A stretch of 64,000 bases of DNA from an uncultured Litoreibacter sp. (GTDB taxonomy: Bacteria > Pseudomonadota > Alphaproteobacteria > Rhodobacterales > Rhodobacteraceae). Every line of letters starts with the position of its first letter. The first letter of the stretch is position 1. The position numbers and the translations under genes were made by a program. Under the pieces are notes generated by a model. It was not told the DNA's origin. It did no database searches and saw only the letters and a program-made list of their open reading frames with translations. Where the stretch lies: positions 248,001 to 312,000 of the forward strand of contig NZ_CANKWO010000004.1 in assembly GCF_947487515.1 (NCBI RefSeq), read 5' to 3'. Of the stretch, positions 44,901 through 52,588 are shown piece after piece.

Positions 44901-44978
44901 TTGGACGGAACCGCTGTAGAGGCGAAAATCGTCAGCGCAGTATTTTACGACCCTGAAGGGGAAAAGCAAAATGTCTAA
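41952..44978 (+). CDS. soxA: Sarcosine oxidase alpha subunit
   Basis: A 1008-residue subunit. The N-terminal domain binds NAD and routes folate-linked C1 (TFKFNG.. region, then a nucleotide fold VLVIGGGIAGLQAAKAAGEAG near residue 170). The C-terminal half is an aminomethyltransferase (GcvT-like) fold that transfers the demethylated carbon to tetrahydrofolate, making 5,10-methylene-THF. KYHRPRGVVASGAEEPNG is the strongly conserved N-terminal segment. Overlaps soxG by 8 nt. Confidence 0.96.
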   Translation: MSTRLPTGGRLLNTSKQISFKFNGKQLRGVEGDTLASALLANNQMLMGRSFKYHRPRGVVASGAEEPNGLVNLGQGGQFEPNARVTTTELFEGLIAESQNHWPSLEFDVGVVNNYASRMMPAGFYYKTFMTPAPAWKHVFEPFIRRAAGLGKAPKDRDADRYEHFYAFVDVLVIGGGIAGLQAAKAAGEAGAKVLLVEQTAHWGGRAPVDGAEIDGIPASEWVNNTLQYLDRMDNVSVRARVMGAGVYDHGYVTLYERLSDHAPTQDAPRHRLWRVRAGQTITATGAIERPLAFAGNDIPGVMLASAVRDYATNFGVSIGDRTVVVTNNDDAYRTAITLKNAGLDIPVILDARATGGGALADDARALGIRVENGKAIAKVKGAKRVTAVDICAYAGEGSSLETIECDAVAMSGGWSPVVHLWSHCGGKLIWDEEQAHFRPNAEAAPAGANGEAFVLTAGIANGAMDSAAVLRDADTAGKRAAELLGFKPTKNAPPKARAEEMAPLMPVWKMPQGAGYKLRSKMWLDYQNDVKVSDVQLAAQEGYESVEHTKRYTTIGMATDQGKLSNINGLAILADSLNAPIPAVGTTTFRPPYTPISMGSIAGEASNELFQPINKTPLHAWGEDNGADWEPVGHWRRAYCYQRDGETVEQAVHREVLATRNSLGLLDASTLGKIIVKGPDAGKFLDMLYTNMMSNLKPGKCRYGLMCTENGFLTDDGVVARIDDDTWLCHTTTGGAARIHGHMEEWLQTEWWDWKVYTANVTEQYGQIAVVGPNARKVLEKLNAQAGGGMDVSKEALGFMEWAEGKIGDFDARVFRISFSGELSFEIAVPASQTRAFWDALHEAGAEFDATAYGTEALHILRAEKGFIMIGDETDGTIIPQDLGLNWALSKKKDDYLGKRAQQRIHMTDPSRWQLVGLETLDGSTLPDGAYAVADGKNVNGQRNTQGRVTSTYHSPTLGKGIAMGLVLNGPDRMGEVINFPALDGTAVEAKIVSAVFYDPEGEKQNV

Positions 44979-45543
44979 TGCAGTCAGCGCCTTGCAAGGA
45001 GCCCGCTTCGAAGGTTTCGCGACAATCACCGAAAGCGGGTTGCGGGGAATGATCACGTTGCGCGGCGATCTTGCGTCCTCAGCGGTGAAATCGGCAGTGA
45101 AGGCAGCCACGGGATTGGCCGTGCCGACCCAAAGGCAATTCGCAACAGCCGATGAGCACGGCGTTGGCTGGATGTCCCCAGACGAATTGCTGCTCATGGT
45201 TCCCTATGAGAAAGCGCCGGAGATCACGGCCCGACTGGCCGCGGCGTTGGAAGGGGAACACGCATTGGTCGTCAATGTCTCTGATGCAAGGGCCGTCTTT
45301 TCCATTGAAGGGCAATCTGCACGCGAGGTACTGGCAAAGCTGTCGCCGGTTGATGTCTCGCAAGAGAGCTTTCCCGAAGGCACGCTCCGTCGGACAAGAT
45401 TGGCGCAAACCGCCGTCGCCTTTTGGGCGAAAGGCAAAAATGCGTTTGAATTGATTTGTTTTAGGTCAGAGGCTGGATATGTTTTTGATGTATTGAGCAT
45501 GTCTGCGCGAAAGGGATCAGAAGTTAATTTTTATTCCACCTAA
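44971..45543 (+). CDS. soxG: Sarcosine oxidase gamma subunit
   Basis: A 190-residue folate-binding-domain-like subunit (T-protein C-terminal fold) that completes the heterotetramer. ATG overlaps soxA by 8 nt. SPDELLLMVPYEKAPEI and LSPVDVSQESFPEGTLRRTRL are family-typical. The A/T-rich 3' end and following 89 bases separate it from the next gene; no purU or folate genes follow here. Confidence 0.92.
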   Translation: MSNAVSALQGARFEGFATITESGLRGMITLRGDLASSAVKSAVKAATGLAVPTQRQFATADEHGVGWMSPDELLLMVPYEKAPEITARLAAALEGEHALVVNVSDARAVFSIEGQSAREVLAKLSPVDVSQESFPEGTLRRTRLAQTAVAFWAKGKNAFELICFRSEAGYVFDVLSMSARKGSEVNFYST

Positions 45544-45632
45544 AGTCCCCGAAAAAGGGCATTAACTTCCTTGCGTTTTGGATCACAGAGCAGCTATTTG
45601 TCGAGCCGTGTACTTTATAAACGGATTTTCTC

Positions 45633-46505
45633 GTGACCTTTAAAAAATTTTTGACGATCGCTGGATCGGCATTTTTGCTGCTTACTGAAATCGCGGCTGC
45701 GGATCAGCAAACACTGGTGAATTGCACCAAAGTTTCTGGAACATCTGGTTGGGATCCCCAAAATTTTACCTATTCGCGGGAAGGGACATCAAAAAATGTC
45801 ACGGTGTCCGATCCGCTGATCTTGACCTACTTAAAAGCGCCGGTGAATGGCAAAATTCTGCGTGAAACCAACAAAAAACTGGTTTTGAGTTGGAAGGTTA
45901 AAGGAGTGCGAGATAGTCGCGGCGCCACTACGGCTGCCATGACGTTCAAAGCGACGATTGACCGATCCAATATGACTTACAAGGTTACGGTGAACCCGCT
46001 TGGATATCCTGATGTTTTCACGGGGCGTGGGAAATGCGCGGTGGTCCCTGCTTCGGAGGTGAAGGCTCTGACCTCGAAGATCAAATCTGCTGGACGGCGG
46101 GTGAAACAAAACGGCGGCATGCTCCATAGCCTTTGGAAGTCCGGAGGAAACCGGAATTTCACATGCAAAATTGGCCAACCCCGAAAGGCCTACAGCTGGT
46201 CTGCGACACAGGTTGCGGTGCAGCATAAAGCCAAATCCAAGTCTGCCACGATTGAGCTTTCCATGCGGGGACACAAATCTAAGGTGAAAGCTGCTGCAAA
46301 TGTGAAGCAAAACAAAGAGTTAGTGGTCTATAGCTGGCAACAGGCCGTTGAAGACCCTCAAGGCAAAGGCTTTACAGAACCCGCAAAGGCGGTGGTAAAT
46401 TACAACCTGTTTGTTGAACTTAAGTCGGGCAGGGCCTCTTTGCAGTCGTCAGCAAATCCGACGCGAAGGAAGTCGTCGTCTCGTGTTCCGGCGGATTGTC
46501 GGTAG
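45633..46505 (+). CDS. Secreted protein with an internal duplication, unknown function
   Basis: A 290-residue protein from a GTG start (45633), with a signal peptide ending near AAADQQ. The mature part is two similar halves: NKKLVLSWKVKGVRDSRG (first) aligns with NKELVVYSWQQAVEDPQGKG (second), and each half begins with a Cys (VNCTKV, FTCKIG) and ends with one (GRGKC, PADC), suggesting one disulfide-bonded beta domain per half. The second half is Lys/Ser-rich. No family recognised. It lies between sarcosine oxidase and sodB without overlaps. Confidence 0.7.
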   Translation: MTFKKFLTIAGSAFLLLTEIAAADQQTLVNCTKVSGTSGWDPQNFTYSREGTSKNVTVSDPLILTYLKAPVNGKILRETNKKLVLSWKVKGVRDSRGATTAAMTFKATIDRSNMTYKVTVNPLGYPDVFTGRGKCAVVPASEVKALTSKIKSAGRRVKQNGGMLHSLWKSGGNRNFTCKIGQPRKAYSWSATQVAVQHKAKSKSATIELSMRGHKSKVKAAANVKQNKELVVYSWQQAVEDPQGKGFTEPAKAVVNYNLFVELKSGRASLQSSANPTRRKSSSRVPADCR

Positions 46506-46612
46506 AGTGACGTTTGATCCGTCAATGCACACGATGGAGACTTGACCAAGCTCGCCTGTGCGCTCAGGAATGGCGCATAGAAATTTTCACGACCTAACAG
46601 GGGGCCCAGACA

Positions 46613-47212
46613 ATGGCTTTTACACTTCCCGACCTTCCGTATGCTCATGACGCATTGGCCGACAATGGCATGTCAAAAGAGACCTTGGAGTATCACCACG
46701 ACCTGCACCACAACGCCTATGTGACCAATGGCAATGCTGCTATTGCTGGAACTGAGTGGGATGGCAAAACGCTGGAAGAGATCATCGTCGGCACCTATGA
46801 CGCCTCTGCTGTCGCGCAAAACGGCATTTTCAACAACATCTCGCAGCTTTGGAACCACAACCAGTTCTGGGAAATGATGAGCCCGGGCAAATCCTCCATG
46901 CCATCCGAGCTGGAAGCCGCTTTGAAGGACAGCTTTGGCTCTGTCGAAGAATTCAACAAGCAGTTTTCGGCGGCGGGCGCTGGCCAATTTGGCTCTGGCT
47001 GGTGTTGGTTGGTGAAAGACACCGACGGTGGACTGAAGGTGACTAAAACAGAGAACGGCGTGAACCCGCTGTGCTTTGGGCAAACAGCCTTGCTGGGTTG
47101 TGACGTTTGGGAGCATTCCTACTACATCGACTTCCGCAACAAGCGCCCAGTGTATCTGACTAACTTCCTCGACAACCTTGTGAACTGGGAAAATGTCGCC
47201 TCGCGTATGTAA
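46613..47212 (+). CDS. sodB: Superoxide dismutase (Fe/Mn)
   Basis: A 199-residue cytoplasmic SOD. Metal ligands: His27 in LEYHHDLHHNAY, His in SQLWNHNQFW, Asp and His in GCDVWEHSYYIDF. The DVWEHSYY signature and length fit the iron-type cluster (FeSOD), though metal choice is not certain by eye. Monocistronic, with two hairpins downstream. Confidence 0.96.
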   Translation: MAFTLPDLPYAHDALADNGMSKETLEYHHDLHHNAYVTNGNAAIAGTEWDGKTLEEIIVGTYDASAVAQNGIFNNISQLWNHNQFWEMMSPGKSSMPSELEAALKDSFGSVEEFNKQFSAAGAGQFGSGWCWLVKDTDGGLKVTKTENGVNPLCFGQTALLGCDVWEHSYYIDFRNKRPVYLTNFLDNLVNWENVASRM

Positions 47213-47231
47213 AAGACTGTGATCTCATTGT

Positions 47232-47250
47232 GCGCAGGCGAGGCCTGCGC
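47232..47250 (+). terminator. Hairpin downstream of sodB (first)
   Basis: GCGCAGGC-GAG-GCCTGCGC, an 8-bp perfect stem 20 nt after the sodB stop, with no T-tract. It probably stabilises the sodB transcript 3' end or works with the second hairpin. Confidence 0.5.
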
Positions 47251-47263
47251 GCGTGATGATTTA

Positions 47264-47297
47264 AAAGGGCCTTCAAGCTGTCGCTTGGGGGCCCTTT
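47264..47297 (+). terminator. Intrinsic terminator downstream of sodB (second)
   Basis: AAAGGGCC (47264-47271) and GGCCCTTT (47290-47297) form the outer stem, with CAAGC/GCTTG as inner pairs, followed by GGCGTTTTG. Likely sodB terminator. Confidence 0.65.
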
Positions 47298-47394
47298 GGC
47301 GTTTTGTTGCAACTGTTGGCGCAGACGTGATTGGAGCTGTCGTCTGGTCTCTGGCATGTGTTCTTGAGTATTTTTGACCAAATGGAGACCAGCC

Positions 47395-47856
47395 ATGCGC
47401 CTGCTTTTAAGCGTTGTTTTGTGTATCTGGGCCAGCGTGGCTCATGCGGATGTCGTGGCGCGCGAAGGTTGGGTGGTCGTCGAGACGACGAAATCCTACA
47501 GCGATTTGGTCGCGGAGGTGAAAGCCGCGGTGAAGGCCAATAAAATGGGGGTCGTGACACAAGCGGGCCCCACGGGGGCCGCAAAGGCGCGCGGCATCAC
47601 CATACCGGGAAATCGCGTGATTGGCGTGTTTAACAACATTTTTGCTGTTCGCATTTTGAAGTTGTCTACGGCGGCGATGATTGAAGCCCCGATCCGCATC
47701 TATGTGACCGAGACGAATGCGGGGGCGACCTTGAGCTACAAAACCCCGTCGCATGTATTCGCCCCCTATGTACAAGAGTCCGGACCCGAGCTTGAGGCCG
47801 CCGCGTCCGAATTGGATGTGATCTTCAAGGCCATTGCTGATGATGCAACGGGTTGA
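47395..47856 (+). CDS. DUF302 domain protein, exported
   Basis: A 153-residue protein: signal peptide (RLLLSVVLCIWASVAHA) followed by a DUF302 fold (VETTKSYSDLVAEVKAAVKAN, FNNIFAVRILKLSTAAMIEAP, LSYKTPSHVFAPY). ATG 47395 follows GGAGA. DUF302 proteins are often in envelope- or metal-stress contexts, without a proven reaction. It is 32 nt upstream of a TPP enzyme gene and may be co-transcribed with it. Confidence 0.85.
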   Translation: MRLLLSVVLCIWASVAHADVVAREGWVVVETTKSYSDLVAEVKAAVKANKMGVVTQAGPTGAAKARGITIPGNRVIGVFNNIFAVRILKLSTAAMIEAPIRIYVTETNAGATLSYKTPSHVFAPYVQESGPELEAAASELDVIFKAIADDATG

Positions 47857-47888
47857 TAGCAGACGTTTACCTCTTGAAGGAGACCTTG

Positions 47889-49502
47889 ATGACACAGCCG
47901 AAACGCGCCGCTGATTTTCTTGCTGAACGCCTATATGAGGCGGGGTGCCGTCATGCGTTTGGCATGCCGGGTGGGGAGGTTTTGACCCTTGTTGACGCAT
48001 TGCAAAAGGCGGGAATTGAATTCGTTTTATGCAAACACGAGAACGCAGCAGGCTTCATGGCGGAAGGCGCGCACCATATGAACGGTGCTCCTGCCATTTT
48101 GGTCGCAACTGTGGGGCCGGGGGCAATGAACGGCGTGAATGCTGTGGCCAATGCGCATCAAGAGCGTGTTCCGATGATTGTGCTCACCGGCTGCGTCGAT
48201 CCGGATGAAGCCCTAACTTACACGCATCAAGTGCTGGACCACCGGCGCGTATTCGACGAAATCACCAAGGCCACATTTACCCTTACGGTGGACGGGGCGG
48301 ATACTGTGGCTGACAAGGCAGTGGGTATTGCAACTGAGGGGCGGGGCGGGCCGGTTCATATTGATGTGCCCATTTCGGTTGCAGATGCAACGGCGACGCC
48401 AAAGCGCCGTCGCAGGGCAACGGCCGCGCTGACTGCCCCCGCGGGGCGCGATCTGGAGCAGGCATTGTCTTGGCTGAAGGAGGCCCAACGCCCCGTGATC
48501 ATTGCGGGGCTGGATGTGTTATATGACGAAAGCCATGCGGAGCTGTTACAATTCGCCGAGACTTATGGCGCCCCTGTTATCACCACCTATAAAGCCAAAG
48601 GGGTCATTCCGGAAACGCATGCGCTTGCATTGGGGGGGGCGGGCTTGTCCCCTTTGGCGGATAGCCATCTACTACCATTTGTGCGTGCGGCGGATCTGGT
48701 GATTTGCGTGGGCTATGACCCCATCGAGATGCGCCCTGGGTGGCGAGAGGTCTGGAGCCCAGATGACACCCGCGTAATCGACATTACAGCCGACCCAAAC
48801 CACCACTACATGCACCAAGCGGGCTTGAGTTTTATCTGTGACACCGGCTCGGCCTTGCGTGCGTTGATGGGAGCTGGCGGCGCGAATATGTCTTGGCCGA
48901 ATGGTGAAATCGAAACGGTAAAGGATGCATTGGCGCAGGCATTTCCCACCAGCGAAGACTGGGGACCTGCGGCCGTGATCGCAGAGTGTCGCGATGTTTT
49001 ACCCAGTGACACTATCGCGACCGTCGACAGCGGGGCGCATCGGATTTTGCTGTCGCAAATGTGGACGTGCTTGAGCCCCAGAAGCCTACTGCAGTCTTCG
49101 GCGCTCTGTACCATGGGGTGCGCTATGCCGCTGGCAATGGGGGCAAAATATGCCGCTCCAGAGCGCACGGTCGTCAGTTTTAGCGGCGACGCGGGAGCCT
49201 TGATGGTGGCCGGAGAATGGTCGACCGCCAAGGAGCATGGGCTAAACACAATCTTTGTGGTCTTCGTGGATCGCTCCTTGGCGCTGATCGAGTTGAAACA
49301 GCGCCAACGTCAGATGGAAAATGCGGGCGTGGACTTCATGGACCATGACTTCGCAGCGATTGGACGCGGCTTTGGGGGGCAGGGGTATACTGTGACCTCG
49401 CGCGCCGAACTGCGCGATGCCTTGACGGCAGCACAGGATGCAGACACCTTCACCGTGATTGCCGCCGTTATCGATCGAAAAGCTTATGACGGGCGGATCT
49501 AG
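47889..49502 (+). CDS. Thiamine pyrophosphate-dependent enzyme (acetolactate synthase-like)
   Basis: A 537-residue three-domain TPP enzyme. The Pyr domain has the activating glutamate in CKHENAAGFMAEG, followed by VATVGPGAMNGV. A central domain follows, and the PP domain has FSGDAGALMVAGEW with the metal-binding GD at the right place. The usual Asn-Asn or Asn-Asp at the end of the TPP motif reads VD (FVVFVDRSLAL), a substitution at the first position. Start ATG 47889 has GAAGGAG 8 nt upstream. Substrate unknown; pairing with a class III CoA-transferase gene recalls oxalate (oxc/frc) loci, but the sequence reads closer to acetolactate-synthase-like proteins. Confidence 0.85.
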   Translation: MTQPKRAADFLAERLYEAGCRHAFGMPGGEVLTLVDALQKAGIEFVLCKHENAAGFMAEGAHHMNGAPAILVATVGPGAMNGVNAVANAHQERVPMIVLTGCVDPDEALTYTHQVLDHRRVFDEITKATFTLTVDGADTVADKAVGIATEGRGGPVHIDVPISVADATATPKRRRRATAALTAPAGRDLEQALSWLKEAQRPVIIAGLDVLYDESHAELLQFAETYGAPVITTYKAKGVIPETHALALGGAGLSPLADSHLLPFVRAADLVICVGYDPIEMRPGWREVWSPDDTRVIDITADPNHHYMHQAGLSFICDTGSALRALMGAGGANMSWPNGEIETVKDALAQAFPTSEDWGPAAVIAECRDVLPSDTIATVDSGAHRILLSQMWTCLSPRSLLQSSALCTMGCAMPLAMGAKYAAPERTVVSFSGDAGALMVAGEWSTAKEHGLNTIFVVFVDRSLALIELKQRQRQMENAGVDFMDHDFAAIGRGFGGQGYTVTSRAELRDALTAAQDADTFTVIAAVIDRKAYDGRI

Positions 49503-49554
49503 TCGCAAAAGATACCGGATTTTGACTCCCCCAAAGAGAGGTCTTTAGGACGCA

Positions 49555-50763
49555 ATGATAGGCAGCGATATGACAGGCGCTTTGGACGGGTTAAAGGTTC
49601 TGGACTTGAGCCGAATTCTGGCGGGGCCAACATGTACTCAGTTGCTGGGGGACTTGGGGGCCGAGGTTTGGAAAATTGAAAACCCCCGCTCGGACGGGGA
49701 TGACACGCGCAAATGGGGCCCGCCGTTTGTGGATGATGCGCAGGGTACGCGAACGGATTTATCCGCGTATTTTATGTGCGCCAACCGCAACAAGCAGTCG
49801 GTTTCGGTAGATATTGCCACATCAGAGGGGCAAGACATTATCCACCAGCTGGCCGCGCAGGCGGATGTGGTCATAGAGAACTTTAAACCCGACGGTTTGA
49901 AAAAATACGGTCTGGATCACGCCAGCCTGTTGGAGGCGCATCCGAGGTTGGTCTATTGCTCGATCTCTGGCTACGGGCAAACGGGGCCGAACCGTGACAA
50001 GCCGGGCTATGATCTGATGGCTCAGGGGTTTGGCGGGGTGATGTCCTTGACCGGCGAGCCGGAGGGGCGCCCGATGAAGGTCGGCGTCGGCATCGCGGAT
50101 GTGATGTGCGGCATGTATGCGACTGTGGGGATATTGGCCGCCTTGCGCCACCGCGACGCCACCGGCGAGGGCCAGCATGTGGATTTGGCGCTTGTTGACA
50201 GTCAGATTGCTTGGCTGATCAACGAAGGTGTGGCGCATTTGACCACCGGTCAGGAACGTGCCCGGCGTGGCAATGAGCACGCCACGATTGTCCCGTACCA
50301 AACCTTTGAAGCCGCTGATGGTCATGTTTTGGTCGCCGTCGGGAATGATAGTCAGTACGTACGCTTCTGTGACTTTCTGGGGCGGCCCGATTTGGCAGAG
50401 AACCCCGAGTTTTCAACCAACCCTGCGCGCATTGTGAACCGCAGCAAGTTGCTCAAGATTATCGAAGGGTTGCTGGTCGAGCGCAGCATGCAGGAGATTA
50501 TTGACGGGCTGGAGGCCCGCAAAGTGCCCGTCGGGCCGGTCAACAGTTTGGGGCAGGTTTTTTCGTCCGAGCAAGTGGCCGCGCGCGAGATGAAAATAGA
50601 CATGGCGCGTGACGATGTAGCCGGCGACAAAGTCACGTTGATTGGCAACCCGTTGAAATTGTCAAAAACGCCGGTAACCTACCGCCGCCCGCCTCCACAT
50701 TTTGGCGAGGATACCGAAGACCTTTTGGCGTGGTTAAGAGAGCAAACTTCTAAAGGCGCGTGA
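49555..50763 (+). CDS. CaiB/BaiF family (class III) CoA-transferase
   Basis: A 402-residue enzyme that moves CoA between carboxylic acids through an aspartyl-anhydride. Typical text: LDGLKVLDLSRILAGPTCTQLLGDLGAEVWKIE, ANRNKQSVSVD, and GYDLMAQGFGGVMSLTG, where Asp153 is the likely nucleophile. ATG 49555 follows AGGAC; ATG 49570 (MTGALDGLKV) is the alternative. Substrate not predictable. Possibly in one operon with the TPP enzyme 52 nt upstream. Confidence 0.92.
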   Translation: MIGSDMTGALDGLKVLDLSRILAGPTCTQLLGDLGAEVWKIENPRSDGDDTRKWGPPFVDDAQGTRTDLSAYFMCANRNKQSVSVDIATSEGQDIIHQLAAQADVVIENFKPDGLKKYGLDHASLLEAHPRLVYCSISGYGQTGPNRDKPGYDLMAQGFGGVMSLTGEPEGRPMKVGVGIADVMCGMYATVGILAALRHRDATGEGQHVDLALVDSQIAWLINEGVAHLTTGQERARRGNEHATIVPYQTFEAADGHVLVAVGNDSQYVRFCDFLGRPDLAENPEFSTNPARIVNRSKLLKIIEGLLVERSMQEIIDGLEARKVPVGPVNSLGQVFSSEQVAAREMKIDMARDDVAGDKVTLIGNPLKLSKTPVTYRRPPPHFGEDTEDLLAWLREQTSKGA

Positions 50764-51187
50764 TCGTGGCGAGGATTTCTAAAATTGCGATGGATGCGGC
50801 TGCCAAGCCCAGCCCCCCGGGTTGCCCTTGTCTTTGATGAAGACACTCCATCCGTACCACATAAGATATCCGATGCAGATCAAGGTGAACGCCCAAGAGT
50901 TTAGCAATTTGATCTCCGTAACGCGTTCGTTTCGAGACGACAATTTTTGGCAAATGAAATAGATTCTGAAGTTACAATACGAGTGCTCAACGTCTATTAA
51001 CCATCCGAAAAATAGCAAAAATTCGCCGATTTTCCCCTTGAACAGCGGCTTTCCGATCACCGATGCCCCACGGGTCCTCACGTATGCGTTATTGGAGTGG
51101 GGCAGCCGTTTACCGGTGCCGACTAATCGCTATCACTATAAAGCGTGGGGGCTCCTCCTGCGGTAGAATCAACAGTAAGGCAAAAGC
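50764..51187. other. 424-base intergenic region with a weak minus-strand frame
   Basis: The composition is A/T-richer than its surroundings. A minus-strand open frame runs from GTG 51081 to 50779 (100 codons). Its C-terminal half reads like a membrane helix with polar ends (SWAFTLICIGYLMWYGWSVFI), but there is no convincing ribosome site and no recognised family. It may be a remnant. Nothing else was found here. Confidence 0.35.
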
Positions 51188-52561
51188 ATGTATCAAGACG
51201 TATTCGGGCAAGACACCACCATCAATTCCCGCGACGCGCTTGAAGCGTGGAACAAAACCCTTCTGGCCTTCATGGCGCATGGGGCCGCAACGCCCACCCA
51301 TTTGGGAGAGGCGCTCACACTGGATCCAAACTTTGCACTGGGTCACGCGGTGAAAGGAATGTTCTACCTTTTGCTGGGGCGGCGCGAGCTGAACGACACG
51401 GCCCGCGAGGCCTTGGGCTTGGCAGAAGCCTCGGCAATGGCAATCAGCATTAGCGCACGCGAGAAATCATTCGTTGAGGCGTTGAAATCCTTTTACGCGG
51501 GCGACATGTCTCAGGCTGTAGCGCATTTGGAAGACGTGCTGGCAGTACACCCCGATGACACGTTGGCCATGAAGTTAAGCCACGGCATTCGATTTGTTTT
51601 GGGCGATGGCAAAGGCATGCGCCAGTCGATCGAGGCGGTGATGGGGGCCTACGGGCCCGATCACGCCGGTCGCGGGTACCTGATGGGCTGCCATGCGTTC
51701 ACCTTGGAGGAAACCGGTGAATACGCCCGCGCGGAAACAGTTGGTCGCATGGGCTTAACGGTAAGCCCAGATGATGCGTGGGGCTTGCACGCGGTTGCCC
51801 ATGTTTATGATATGACATGTGACGCGCAAGGCGGGTTGAAATGGCTTGAGGGGCGCGAAGCTGCTTGGGCGCATTGTAACAACTTTCGCTATCACGTCTG
51901 GTGGCATAAGGCATTGATGCACCTTGATTTGGGCCAAAACGACGTCGTTCTGGCGCTGTATGATACAGAAATTCGCGCGGATAAAACCGACGACTACCGT
52001 GATATTTCCAACGCCACTTCGCTTCTGTCACGTTTGGAGTTGAACGGCGTCAATGTTGGCGACCGTTGGGAAGAGCTTGCGGATATATCGGCAAATCGCA
52101 CCGAAGACGGCTGCCTGATTTTCGCCGATCTGCACTACCTTTTGGCCTTGATCGGCGGCTCGCGGCAACACGCGATCACCAAGCTGATGGGGCGGATGCA
52201 CCGCGACGCAAAGATGGGGCGTGTTGAAATGCACCGGTTGATGGCAACTCCGGGCCTGAGCGCCGCCGCAGGGCTAGAGGCCTTCGGCGAGTCGGATTTC
52301 AAAACGGCCTTCCTGAACTTGGCCCGCGCACGTCAGACAATACAAAATGCGGGCGGATCCCACGCGCAACGTGACGTGTTTGAGCGTTTGACGATCGATG
52401 CAGGCATCCGCGCCGGCTTTCTAGACGAAGCCGAGACCATCCTGAAAGACCGTATGCGCAAACGTGCAGGTGGTGAGGATGGCTACGCGGCTGCGCGTTT
52501 TTCGCTTATTTCTCAGGGACGTGACGCAAGCTCTTGCGCGACAAGCTTACCTGCTGAATAA
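51188..52561 (+). CDS. TTC38-like tetratricopeptide repeat protein
   Basis: A 457-residue all-helical protein with repeated TPR-like pairs (ALTLDPNFALGHAVKGMFYLLLG, AVAHLEDVLAVHPDDTLAMKLS, AETVGRMGLTVSPDDAWGLHAVAHVYDM). The GLHAVAHVYDMTCD and NNFRYHVWWHKALMHLDLG segments are typical of TTC38-like proteins. No signal peptide, so cytoplasmic. Role unknown. It ends just before opgC but has no obvious link to glucan synthesis. Confidence 0.85.
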   Translation: MYQDVFGQDTTINSRDALEAWNKTLLAFMAHGAATPTHLGEALTLDPNFALGHAVKGMFYLLLGRRELNDTAREALGLAEASAMAISISAREKSFVEALKSFYAGDMSQAVAHLEDVLAVHPDDTLAMKLSHGIRFVLGDGKGMRQSIEAVMGAYGPDHAGRGYLMGCHAFTLEETGEYARAETVGRMGLTVSPDDAWGLHAVAHVYDMTCDAQGGLKWLEGREAAWAHCNNFRYHVWWHKALMHLDLGQNDVVLALYDTEIRADKTDDYRDISNATSLLSRLELNGVNVGDRWEELADISANRTEDGCLIFADLHYLLALIGGSRQHAITKLMGRMHRDAKMGRVEMHRLMATPGLSAAAGLEAFGESDFKTAFLNLARARQTIQNAGGSHAQRDVFERLTIDAGIRAGFLDEAETILKDRMRKRAGGEDGYAAARFSLISQGRDASSCATSLPAE

Positions 52562-52588
52562 GCGCGCAAAAGAATTGGCGCACAGAAT

